Position numbers and translations under genes: made by a program
From: UBA3774 sp045600025
GTDB taxonomy: Bacteria > Bacillota > Clostridia > Lachnospirales > Lachnospiraceae
NCBI GenBank assembly: GCA_045600025.1
Contig: JAZRXC010000054.1
Coordinates: 1-28,007 of the forward strand
Reading direction: 5' to 3'
Length of the DNA: 28,007 nt
Shown here: positions 1 through 7,943 of the stretch, piece after piece
Layout: every line of letters begins with the position of its first letter
How positions within the stretch are numbered: the first letter of the stretch is position 1
Notes under the pieces: model-generated
What the model saw: the letters and a program-made list of their open reading frames with translations, nothing else
What the model was told of the DNA's origin: nothing
Database searches by the model: none

Positions 1-1373
1 TGATTTCTGAATAGTATTATATTCATTACTATCCAAAAAGCAATTACAAGTATTAATACAAGGATTGGCCTATCGGGAGCAAGCGCTGCGAGAAGCATAA
101 TCGGAAATCCGAATACCATCGCAGGGAAATTCTGGTATACAAGATTGCTCGCTGCCGGTGTGGAAAATTCAGGATCCAGTTCTCTTAGAAGAATAATTCC
201 CGTACTTGCCGTTCCGGTCAGCATTCCGTAAGTAGCCATAAACTGCTCTTCGGCATATTCAGGGAACAGTGTCTTGGCAATGAAATGGTTATAGAAATAC
301 GTTGAAAATGCTCCGACAAGACCGAGAATAATAATTACTATCCAGTATTGTTCCAGAACATTTATACGTATTGCAGCAACGCCGGCAATAATCATCACAT
401 CAAAGAAAAATCCGCTGATTCGTGTCATCAAAAAAGGACTGATGTGTTGACGATTCACAATATTTTTCTTCATCAGGAAATTGTTTATCGCCTTTATCAG
501 CATTGCCGCAAGAACACCTAACAGGAAATTGAATCCAAAAAGAATAGATCTTAAGGAACTGACAAGATTACCGAGCAATGTCATCATACCATATGCCATA
601 AGGTATGCAATAAAAACAAATACCAACTGCATAGTAAGTTTATCTATGCTTCCGTTCATTGGGATTTCATTTGGACCCTGGATGTCCTGGAGCTTAATTG
701 TCTCGGAATCATTCGTGTGTTTCCAATCATACTTTAATCCCTTTTTCCGAAGGATATTAAGATGTATAACACCACCAATGCTGGCACTGATAAATCCCAG
801 CGCTGCGATAGTAAGACCAAAACTTCTTCCGCCTATAAAAGCAAAATCTTGCTCATAAATGTTTCCGTAATTAAGCGCCTGGCCGGTACCCTGTCCATAT
901 CCAAAAGGAAGGAGTACTCCTGCTGCGGAAAAAATTTCATCTGAAAACAGCGCCGCTATTAGCGTTATCCCAAGGCCGAGAAAACCCTGAAGCAGATATG
1001 TTGATACCGTAGTAATACCGGTATCGAATATCTCCCGTGTCCTTTTTTTGCCAAATTTACCGTTTGTTGACTTCAGCGTCGTAGCAATAAATCCCAAGGC
1101 AAGGCAATGATACGTCAAAATCTCAAGCTTGCCTGTGCCATCTCCCCCGAAGAATTCTGTATTGAAAAATACATTTCCTGTAATCTTTTCATAAATTACA
1201 GCTATTGCGAGGAGTATAGCTCCGCCAAACACTGATGACGGTATCAGCGACCGTTCAAGCGCCGGAATAACTTTTTTAAATGAATTTGCAATTAAAAGGC
1301 TGCCCAGTAAAACGGCCACAAGGTTAATCGTGCCCCATACTTCACAGTCCCAAAAACTGAAATTCTCCATCAT
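1..1373 (-). CDS. gltS: Sodium/glutamate symporter family protein (GltS-like), 3' end outside window
   Basis: The minus-strand frame is open from an ATG-ATG pair at 1373/1370 to base 1 with no stop, giving at least 457 residues. It is very hydrophobic, with about ten membrane segments, and carries the glycine-rich stretch GYGQGTGQALNYGN (near residue 160) and conserved small-residue runs such as SSVFGGAIL, typical of the ESS/GltS glutamate:sodium symporters. The family is usually around 400 residues, so this is a long variant with an extra polar loop near residues 195-220. Its role would be Na+-driven uptake of glutamate or a related anion. AAGGAAG lies 7 bases before the ATG, so the start is well supported. 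The first 32 bases overlap the end of the upstream acyltransferase gene, suggesting coupled translation. Substrate is inferred from family only. Confidence 0.82.
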   Translation of the reverse strand, partial: MMENFSFWDCEVWGTINLVAVLLGSLLIANSFKKVIPALERSLIPSSVFGGAILLAIAVIYEKITGNVFFNTEFFGGDGTGKLEILTYHCLALGFIATTLKSTNGKFGKKRTREIFDTGITTVSTYLLQGFLGLGITLIAALFSDEIFSAAGVLLPFGYGQGTGQALNYGNIYEQDFAFIGGRSFGLTIAALGFISASIGGVIHLNILRKKGLKYDWKHTNDSETIKLQDIQGPNEIPMNGSIDKLTMQLVFVFIAYLMAYGMMTLLGNLVSSLRSILFGFNFLLGVLAAMLIKAINNFLMKKNIVNRQHISPFLMTRISGFFFDVMIIAGVAAIRINVLEQYWIVIIILGLVGAFSTYFYNHFIAKTLFPEYAEEQFMATYGMLTGTASTGIILLRELDPEFSTPAASNLVYQNFPAMVFGFPIMLLAALAPDRPILVLILVIAFWIVMNIILFRN

Positions 1374-2565
1374 GATGTTCTTCCTTTATATATTTTGTAT
1401 GATAATAAATGTTGCAGTACTTTAAGGCATTAAAACTCTTATCCCCTACAAGCTGATATATCCCGTCTGTGTGATAAATAATGAGTTTATGTGTCATCGC
1501 ACATGCCATTGCCTTTACATCATCATAATAGATAACTGTTTTGTCATCTATTTCCAATCTGTCGGCAAATATTCTTACATCAGCGGCTTTTTTCTGCAGA
1601 ATCTTTTTCTTGTAAATAATTTCTTTATAGAGATCGGCTTTTTCTTCATATATCGGTGTCTCAATAAAAGAAGAAAGGTCCAAATTTCTCGCAAAAGCTT
1701 CCTGATAGTCATACCATTCGGCCACATATTTGAAATGGCTCTCGCCCGTTAAAGATTCTAATTGTTTATTGGGAAGATATCTGTGTATGTTTCCGCAATG
1801 CTTGCAGGTTATCAAATCACCTTTTGTCACGAATTCCGACAAGCCGCACTGGGGGCAGACATATATGACACGCTCCAAGCCCTTGGCAAGCTCTTTTCCA
1901 TAATAAGAACCGTCGTCCTTTGCTTCATCCACCCAAAGTTCCCGGTTAATAATCTCATAAAGCTCTTCTTTGGACATAGATGCATATTCTTCCGGCTCAA
2001 TTATGCGGCGTACGCCTGCACGCATCTTGCCCTTTCTTACACCATCTGCCCAACGCGGAGCTACACCATAACCACCCTCAATCTTAAAAATAGCTATCGG
2101 AAGGCCAAGTTTTTTAGCCAATGAAGCTATGGAATCTTTTATATAACAGGTCCTGCCGCTATATGTACGATTTCCCTCAGGAAAAACGCCTATGGTCCCG
2201 CCTTCTTTAGCAACCTTAAAGCAAGTTTTGACTGCTTTAGTGTCGCTGGTTCCTTTTAATATCGGGATAGGTGCAACAAACCACGAAATAATTTTTGAAA
2301 TTATTCCCTTTGAAAAAAGGTCTTCAAGTGAGAGGAAATATATGGGCTTTTTAAAAGCTAATCCAATAAAGAATTGATCCGCTTTAGTTTGATGATTGGA
2401 CAGAATCAGCCAGTTTCTATCACCTTGCTCAGCAAATTTGTCGATTTTAATATGATATTTGATGGACACTACAGGTCCAACGAGTATTTCAATAATCACC
2501 TTGATTACTCTATGTCGAAACTTAGTCCATTTGATTTGTTTGTTTTTCACTATCCCCTCATCCAA
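1342..2565 (-). CDS. PlsC-type 1-acylglycerol-3-phosphate acyltransferase with zinc ribbon and C-terminal extension
   Basis: About 407 residues. The acyltransferase motif H-x4-D is present as HQTKAD (H58, D63), and the second substrate motif as FPEGNRT (residues 128-134), so this is a membrane-associated lysophosphatidate-type acyltransferase for phospholipid synthesis. Family members usually end near residue 240. Here a zinc ribbon follows (C237/C240 and C254/C257) and then about 140 residues ending in a beta-rich segment (about 325-395) that resembles a bacterial PH-like domain. The start is uncertain: the longest frame begins with TTG at 2565 without a Shine-Dalgarno, while an in-frame GTG at 2550 has GAGGGG three bases before it. 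A promoter directly upstream (2584-2612) separates it from the ABC-F gene. The symporter gene overlaps its 3' end, so the two are probably co-transcribed. Confidence 0.83.
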   Translation of the reverse strand: MDEGIVKNKQIKWTKFRHRVIKVIIEILVGPVVSIKYHIKIDKFAEQGDRNWLILSNHQTKADQFFIGLAFKKPIYFLSLEDLFSKGIISKIISWFVAPIPILKGTSDTKAVKTCFKVAKEGGTIGVFPEGNRTYSGRTCYIKDSIASLAKKLGLPIAIFKIEGGYGVAPRWADGVRKGKMRAGVRRIIEPEEYASMSKEELYEIINRELWVDEAKDDGSYYGKELAKGLERVIYVCPQCGLSEFVTKGDLITCKHCGNIHRYLPNKQLESLTGESHFKYVAEWYDYQEAFARNLDLSSFIETPIYEEKADLYKEIIYKKKILQKKAADVRIFADRLEIDDKTVIYYDDVKAMACAMTHKLIIYHTDGIYQLVGDKSFNALKYCNIYYHTKYIKEEHHDGEFQFLGL

Positions 2566-2571
2566 TTTTGA

Positions 2572-2584
2572 TGTATTTGATACA
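2572..2584. promoter_or_regulatory. Small dyad at the predicted transcription start of the acyltransferase gene
   Basis: TGTAT-TTG-ATACA is a perfect 5-base inverted repeat that starts at the edge of the -10 box and covers the expected transcription start. Position suggests a possible operator, but a dyad this short can occur by chance. Confidence 0.3.
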
Positions 2585-2612
2585 TTATATTCTTTTAAAG
2601 GTGCAACGTCAA
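2584..2612 (-). promoter_or_regulatory. Sigma-A type promoter for the acyltransferase-symporter pair
   Basis: Read on the minus strand, TTGACG (2607-2612) and TATAAT (2584-2589) are separated by exactly 17 bases. It lies just after the stop of the ABC-F gene and points at the acyltransferase. Expected transcription start is near 2577, leaving only a short leader. Confidence 0.75.
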
Positions 2613-2625
2613 ATATTCTATCATA

Positions 2626-4539
2626 TTATTCCCACTCAATAATCGTCTGCAGCTGTTCCCACTCGTCCATGTAGGTATCAAGCTGCTCGCGTAAGGAGTC
2701 TATCTGCGAGGATATTTCTCCCAGCTTTAAATAATCAGATGCGATATCGGGATTCTCGCATTCTTTTGTGAGGTCTGCAATCTTATTCTCGGTTTCTTCT
2801 ATGAGACTTTCAACCTTGGCAAACCTGTTTAATGTCTTTCTCTTCTCGGCTTCACGGCGTTTTCGTTCTTTGTATTCTGCGCCCTTTTCTTCTTCCGGCG
2901 CCGCCGGTTTATTTTCCTTTACGGTATTTTGACGGCCTGTGAGATATGCATCGTAATTACCTTCGTATTCTATGATGCCATTCGGGGTCAAATACAAGAT
3001 TCTGTCTGCCAATTTATTAATAAAATATCTGTCATGAGATACCATCAGCATCGTTCCGTCATAATCTGACAGAGCTGTTTCGAGGGCTTCTCGCGAAGCG
3101 ATGTCAAGATGGTTGGTCGGCTCATCCATAATGAGTAGATTTACTTTTCTCAGCAGGAGCTTTGTAAGTTCTACTCGCGCCAGCTCACCACCGGAGAGCA
3201 GTTTTATTTCTTTAAATACATCATCGCCTTGGAACAAAAATACCGCAAGCGCGTTTCTGAGCTCGGTCTGAGTTAATGTAGGGTGCTCGTCCCATATCTC
3301 GTCGATAACTGTTTTTTCTTTATGAAGATTTTCCTTGAGCTGATCGTAATAACCAACATATGTATTATCGCCTATCTTATATCTGCCGCTTATCTGCTGA
3401 TATTGTCCCATCAGGATTTTTATCAGAGTTGTTTTTCCGCATCCATTGGGGCCGAGCAAAAAGACCTTTTCGCCTTTTTTAACCAACATGTCTACGTTTT
3501 CAAAAAGCTTATTGTCTCCGAACTGCATAGCAAGGCCTTCGGTTTCAAGTGCTCTTTTTGCGCCGCCCTGACAAGCCGTAAAATGAAACCTCATAGATTT
3601 CGGGTCTTTCTCGGGTTCAGATAAACTATTTTCAATGCGTTCAATAACTTTTAAGGTGTTATCTACCGTATGCGTCTTTTTATTCTTTTTGCGCTTCCAC
3701 ACTCTTTGCTGTTCAACCACTGCCTGAAGGCGGTGAATTTCGCTCATACTGCGGTCATAATTTCGCTGCTCTGTCATCTTTTCGAGTTCTCTTTGAGCAA
3801 TATAAGAGCTGTAATTGCCGCTGTAAGTGCGGAAATGTTTATTTTCCAGGACAAATGTCTTATTGGTTACTCTGTCCAGGAAAAATCTGTCATGGGATAT
3901 AACAATAAATGTATGCTTGTAGTTTGATAAGAATTCTTCTAGCCATTCAACAGAATCTATATCCAGATGATTGGTCGGCTCATCAAGCAGCAATAAATTA
4001 GTGTCTGAAAGAAGTATTTTGCAGAGTGCGGCGCGCGTTCTCTGTCCGCCTGACAACTTACCAACCGGTGTCTGAAAGTCTTCTTCCGAAAATCCGAGCC
4101 CGATTAATGCACTTCTGATTTTGTTTTTGTAAAACGGGCCTTCAAGCTCGGCAAATCTTTCCTGCAGCGTATGTTGTTTTTCTATCAGTGCGTTTATGTC
4201 GCCGGTCTGCGATACTATATCCGCATCAATTCCTGCAAGCTGTTTTTCAATTTCAACAACTTCTGTAAATGCCGTAAGTATCTCATCAAACAGGGTTCTT
4301 TCGCTGTCAGAGATTGGGTATTGCTCGAGATAGCCTATCCTTGTTTCTTTGCTTTTTGTGATGTCACCACTATCATAATCCAAGGCGCCGGTAATAATCT
4401 TAAATAAAGTGGATTTTCCCGCGCCATTTACCCCGACGAATCCTATCCTGTCAGAATCGTACACAGAGAAAGAGACGTTTTCAAAAAGCGTCTCCCCGGA
4501 AAACGATTTGGTTATATTTGATCCGTTTAGTAATAGCAT
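2626..4539 (-). CDS. ABC-F family ATPase (YdiF/Uup-like translation factor)
   Basis: 637 residues with two ABC ATPase domains on one chain and no membrane segments, the layout of ABC-F proteins, which bind the ribosome rather than transport. Domain 1 has Walker A GVNGAGKS, signature LSGGQ and Walker B LLLLDEPTNHLD. Domain 2 has GPNGCGKT, LSGGE and LLIMDEPTNHLD. Between them is a basic helical linker of about 80 residues (residues about 240-320), and the C-terminus (about 545-630) is a charged coiled coil, as in Uup and YdiF. The role is likely relief of stalled translation; antibiotic resistance by target protection is possible but the linker is not obviously extended. The ATG follows the stop of the aldo/keto reductase directly (TAAATG), so translation is probably coupled. 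Confidence 0.93.
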   Translation of the reverse strand: MLLLNGSNITKSFSGETLFENVSFSVYDSDRIGFVGVNGAGKSTLFKIITGALDYDSGDITKSKETRIGYLEQYPISDSERTLFDEILTAFTEVVEIEKQLAGIDADIVSQTGDINALIEKQHTLQERFAELEGPFYKNKIRSALIGLGFSEEDFQTPVGKLSGGQRTRAALCKILLSDTNLLLLDEPTNHLDIDSVEWLEEFLSNYKHTFIVISHDRFFLDRVTNKTFVLENKHFRTYSGNYSSYIAQRELEKMTEQRNYDRSMSEIHRLQAVVEQQRVWKRKKNKKTHTVDNTLKVIERIENSLSEPEKDPKSMRFHFTACQGGAKRALETEGLAMQFGDNKLFENVDMLVKKGEKVFLLGPNGCGKTTLIKILMGQYQQISGRYKIGDNTYVGYYDQLKENLHKEKTVIDEIWDEHPTLTQTELRNALAVFLFQGDDVFKEIKLLSGGELARVELTKLLLRKVNLLIMDEPTNHLDIASREALETALSDYDGTMLMVSHDRYFINKLADRILYLTPNGIIEYEGNYDAYLTGRQNTVKENKPAAPEEEKGAEYKERKRREAEKRKTLNRFAKVESLIEETENKIADLTKECENPDIASDYLKLGEISSQIDSLREQLDTYMDEWEQLQTIIEWE

Positions 4540-5424
4540 TTAATTGGTTTTATTTTCTCTTTCTGCGCGCTGTTTCTTTTTTTCATCGATTAGGCGGTAA
4601 AACATCTCAACCGCCTCCGGCTCATCATGCATGAAAAATGAAGTGGTAGCTGTGTCCATAGCGTCTATTGCTTCCATGTCCTCGGCGCTAAGTTCAAAAT
4701 CAAAAATGTTCAGGTTTTCTTCCATGCGTTCTATATGTGAAGATTTCGGAATTGCTACAACGCCGCTTTGCATGTGCCATCGAAGCATTACCTGTGCGTT
4801 GGTCTTTCCGTATTTTTTACCGATTTCATTCAACACCGGATTTGTTATCAGATTGCCTTTTCCTTGGCCGATCGGTGCCCACGCTTCAAGCTGAATGTTA
4901 TATTTGTCCATCCATTTTCTTATATCTTTTCGCTGATTAAGCGGGTGCATCTCCAGCTGATTGACCATGGGCTTTATTCTCGCATAGGTGGCAAGATCCA
5001 CCATACGATCGGCGTAGAAATTTGATATGCCGATGGCGCGGATTTTTCCTTGCTCATACAGCTCTTCCAGGGCTCTCCATGTCCCGTATATATCTGCATA
5101 AGGCATATGCAGTAGCACAAGGTCTATATAATCCGTCTGAAGCTTTCGCATTGATTCTTGCATTGCTGCAAGGGTCTTTTCGTAGCCGTACCACTCAAGC
5201 CACATCTTGGTGGTGATAAATAACTCTTCTCTGGGAATGCCGGATTTTTTCATTGCATTTCCGACGCCTTCTTCATTGCCGTAACTCTGGGCGGTATCAA
5301 TTAAGCGATATCCGACCTTCAATGCATCAAGCACGCATCTCTCACACTCTTCCGGTGATACCTGAAATACGCCGTAACCCAGTTGCGGCATCTTAACGCC
5401 ATTTGATAATGTTACGTACTGCAT
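4540..5424 (-). CDS. Aldo/keto reductase (2,5-diketo-D-gluconate reductase-like)
   Basis: 294 residues, the normal length for a monomeric NADPH-dependent aldo/keto reductase with a TIM-barrel fold. The catalytic tetrad is visible: D43 in LIDTAQSYGNE, Y48 in the same motif, K73 in FITTKMW and H106 in LVLLHMPY. The IPKSSH segment near the C-terminus fits the NADPH phosphate-binding site. It would reduce a small aldehyde or ketone in the cytoplasm; the substrate cannot be told from sequence. The ATG at 5424 has a strong AAGGAGGA six bases upstream. It is 50 bases downstream of the DUF1796 gene and abuts the ABC-F gene. Confidence 0.93.
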   Translation of the reverse strand: MQYVTLSNGVKMPQLGYGVFQVSPEECERCVLDALKVGYRLIDTAQSYGNEEGVGNAMKKSGIPREELFITTKMWLEWYGYEKTLAAMQESMRKLQTDYIDLVLLHMPYADIYGTWRALEELYEQGKIRAIGISNFYADRMVDLATYARIKPMVNQLEMHPLNQRKDIRKWMDKYNIQLEAWAPIGQGKGNLITNPVLNEIGKKYGKTNAQVMLRWHMQSGVVAIPKSSHIERMEENLNIFDFELSAEDMEAIDAMDTATTSFFMHDEPEAVEMFYRLIDEKKKQRAERENKTN

Positions 5425-5474
5425 GAGAAGTCCTCCTTATAAACGAAGATTTTATAACACAAAAGCTATTTTTG

Positions 5475-6197
5475 CTATTTTCCCATTCGAAGAAATGAGA
5501 AAATTTTGGCAGTGAGTTTGTGCGAATTCCTCTTGGAATCAAGTTGTTTCTCTACAAGTCTGAATATTCTGTTCCAATTTTTCGTATCTGCGCCATTTAA
5601 CGTATCAGAATCAGGCGCAAAATAAGAAACTGTTTCTATAATAAGTTGTGAATCGGAAAGAGCGGAAAAGTATTTTTTGAAAGATTTTTCAACTACTATA
5701 ATGAGTTTCCAATTAGAACCCGACTTATGTATTTGAAACCATGCATACAAGTCTTTTATAAATGCAATCTTATCCTGAATATAATTCTCATCTGAATTAT
5801 ACAGCATCAGTTTGTAAATATATGCCGTAGGTACATCTGATGCCAAATTTGCGCGGAACTTTGAGGTTAAATGGGCAATTCTGCTCCTAAGCTCATCTAC
5901 GGTAGAATTATATTTTTCTATGTTGATGATCTGATTGTTTTCATCAAGCATCTCATCTTTAGGAGTTCTGCCGTGAAATGTAATCTGATATTTTTCATCA
6001 TAAAACATATCATTTGTAGGCGGATGAAAATGAAATTCATTTTGAAAAAGATCCTCCGGATTATTCAGCGCCGGAATTAGAAGGGAATCATCTAATATAT
6101 AAGCCCAAGAAAAAAGACTGGATTCCCATTCTTCACCTACATATTTTTGAATCTGAAAAGAGACTTCACAGTTACGTCCCAAAGAAACCCATTTCAT
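5475..6197 (-). CDS. DUF1796 family protein (putative papain-like cysteine peptidase fold)
   Basis: 240 residues. The N-terminus, VSLGRNCEVSFQIQKY followed by SSLFSWAY, matches the SLGxxCxVAxQL...SxPFDW pattern of DUF1796, a family described as papain-like cysteine peptidase-like; Cys10 would be the candidate nucleophile. No signal peptide or membrane segment is visible. The biochemical function of the family is not established; members are often found near surface polysaccharide genes, which fits the envelope-related neighbours here. The ATG at 6197 follows AAAGGAG with a 7-base spacer and comes 16 bases after the phosphodiesterase stop. It may belong to the operon headed by the VTC gene. 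Confidence 0.72.
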   Translation of the reverse strand: MKWVSLGRNCEVSFQIQKYVGEEWESSLFSWAYILDDSLLIPALNNPEDLFQNEFHFHPPTNDMFYDEKYQITFHGRTPKDEMLDENNQIINIEKYNSTVDELRSRIAHLTSKFRANLASDVPTAYIYKLMLYNSDENYIQDKIAFIKDLYAWFQIHKSGSNWKLIIVVEKSFKKYFSALSDSQLIIETVSYFAPDSDTLNGADTKNWNRIFRLVEKQLDSKRNSHKLTAKIFSFLRMGK

Positions 6198-6213
6198 TTG
6201 TAAACTCCTTTGT

Positions 6214-6696
6214 TCATTTTACTTCATATATTTCCGCGTTTGCGCTTCCTTCGTCTATTGTGAGAATAGCGTATGTCGGGCGCCCGCCTATCTGCAACGG
6301 ACGCGATAAACTTCCCGGATTCACAATAAGAATTCCGTTTTCATATGTAACCAGCGGAACATGGGTATGTCCGTATATTGCCACAGATGCGCCGACTTCG
6401 CTTGCAGCGTACACCAAGCGATCGAGGCCGTAATTTACGCCGTATATATGTCCGTGTGTGGCAAATACAGTGACTTTTTCAAATGATGTGACAAGCTTGT
6501 CGGTAGAATCGGAAAAAAGATCGCAATTACCTCTAACTATATCAATGGGCTTCGGGAAGACAAGCTTTTGAATCTCGTCTTCCTGTCTTCCGATATCACC
6601 CATATGCAAAACCGCATCAAATGTAACATCTGAAAGAATCTTTTCCAGCTTCTCGGTTTTTCCGTGTGTGTCACTGATAAGCAATATGTGTTTCAT
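6214..6696 (-). CDS. YfcE/MJ0936-type metallophosphoesterase
   Basis: 160 residues, the usual size of this small phosphodiesterase family. The metal-binding motifs are in order: SDTHG (D9, H11), HMGDIG (D34), RGNCD (N57), ATHGH (H81) and GHTH (H110, H112), all typical of the calcineurin-like fold that binds two metal ions. It is a predicted cytoplasmic phosphodiesterase; YfcE acts on artificial phosphodiesters in vitro and the physiological substrate is unknown. It starts 2 bases after the stop of the DUF2130 gene, so co-translation is likely. Confidence 0.92.
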   Translation of the reverse strand: MKHILLISDTHGKTEKLEKILSDVTFDAVLHMGDIGRQEDEIQKLVFPKPIDIVRGNCDLFSDSTDKLVTSFEKVTVFATHGHIYGVNYGLDRLVYAASEVGASVAIYGHTHVPLVTYENGILIVNPGSLSRPLQIGGRPTYAILTIDEGSANAEIYEVK

Positions 6697-6698
6697 TT

Positions 6699-7928
6699 TT
6701 ATTTCTTAGCCTGCATGTCTTCCAATGCCTGTCTAACTGAAGGCGCATTCTTGGTCAGTTTTTTAACACTGACGTCCTCAATCTTTCGATTTGCTGTACT
6801 CAGATGATCTTCCGATTTTACCAATGCATCTCTGATCTTCTGAAGTTTATTTATAGTATCATCTATTCCTTTAATAGCATCATCGTAACGTTCTTTTGCA
6901 TGAGAAAAACTCGTGTAAAAACTGCTTTTAAATTCTTCAAGATTATTTTCGAAATTCGTAAGATCCATCTGTTGGCTCTTCACAATTGCAAGTTCCTTCT
7001 GATACTGCAGTGAATTCAGTGCCGCGTTGCGAAGGAGTGATATAAGTGGTATAAAGAACTGCGGACGAACAACATACATTTTAGGATATTTATATGACAC
7101 GTCAACTATTCCGTTGTTATAAAAGTCATTATCGCCCTCAAGAAGTGTTACAAGTACTGCATATTCGCAGTGCTTTTCTTTACGGTCCTTGTCCAGTTCT
7201 TTAAAGAAATCTTCGTTTTTCTTTTTTGTTGCAGTGGTATCCATCTCGTTCTTCATCTCAAACATGATGGATATAAACTCGGTACCATCCACTGATTCTT
7301 TAAATATAAAATCGCCTTTGCTGCCGGAAGATGATACTTCATTGTCTTTCTCAAAATATGCATTCGGAAAAGCCGTCATTCTAATGGAATTGAACTGATT
7401 CTGGCAATATTGTTCCAGACTTTCACCTACCATCTTGGTTGATTGCTTCGCTTTAAAATCCTTTAGGCGTTCAATCTCTTCTTCGCGCAGTTGAAGCTCA
7501 CCTTTGTGCTTTTCAATTAGGTTTTTCTCTCTAATGTCACTTTCCTTCTTCTGAAGCTCAATATCTCCATATAGTTTAGTGATTTCATTACCTTTCTCGG
7601 CCAGTTCCTTTTCTTTCTCGGTGACGGCTTCAGTGATAGCAAGCTTTTTCTCGGTCTCGGCTTTATCAAGTTGTGCCTTTAATTGCTCAATCTCATGTTC
7701 CTTTTCTCGAATAGCAGCTTCCTTCTTGGAGAGTTCTTCGTTGTGGCTCTTCTCCTGCTCCATACGTGCAAGCGCCAGAGCATTTTCCTGTTTTTCACTG
7801 AAATCACGACGGTTGCGCTCTATTTCTTTATTAAACTCGACATCACGGACCTGCTGCAGAATGCTGGCATATCCGCTCTCATCCACCTGGAAAATTTCTC
7901 CGCATTTAGGACATTTTATCTCGTTCAT
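6699..7928 (-). CDS. DUF2130 coiled-coil protein with nuclease-like C-terminal domain
   Basis: 409 residues. The N-terminus has one CxxC pair (C6, C9 in KCPKCGEIF), then a long charged coiled coil (about 25-165), then the DUF2130 domain (about 165-330) and a second helical stretch to the end. Within DUF2130 the acidic and basic residues in KGDFIF (D206) and FEMKNE (E224, K226) look like the D...ExK core of a restriction-endonuclease-like fold. The function of the family is not established; a DNA-related role is inferred only from that core. The ATG is preceded by GAAAGGAAGGAAAGAG, and the gene is 15 bases downstream of the CotH lipoprotein gene. Confidence 0.85.
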   Translation of the reverse strand: MNEIKCPKCGEIFQVDESGYASILQQVRDVEFNKEIERNRRDFSEKQENALALARMEQEKSHNEELSKKEAAIREKEHEIEQLKAQLDKAETEKKLAITEAVTEKEKELAEKGNEITKLYGDIELQKKESDIREKNLIEKHKGELQLREEEIERLKDFKAKQSTKMVGESLEQYCQNQFNSIRMTAFPNAYFEKDNEVSSSGSKGDFIFKESVDGTEFISIMFEMKNEMDTTATKKKNEDFFKELDKDRKEKHCEYAVLVTLLEGDNDFYNNGIVDVSYKYPKMYVVRPQFFIPLISLLRNAALNSLQYQKELAIVKSQQMDLTNFENNLEEFKSSFYTSFSHAKERYDDAIKGIDDTINKLQKIRDALVKSEDHLSTANRKIEDVSVKKLTKNAPSVRQALEDMQAKK

Positions 7929-7943
7929 CTCTTTCCTTCCTTT

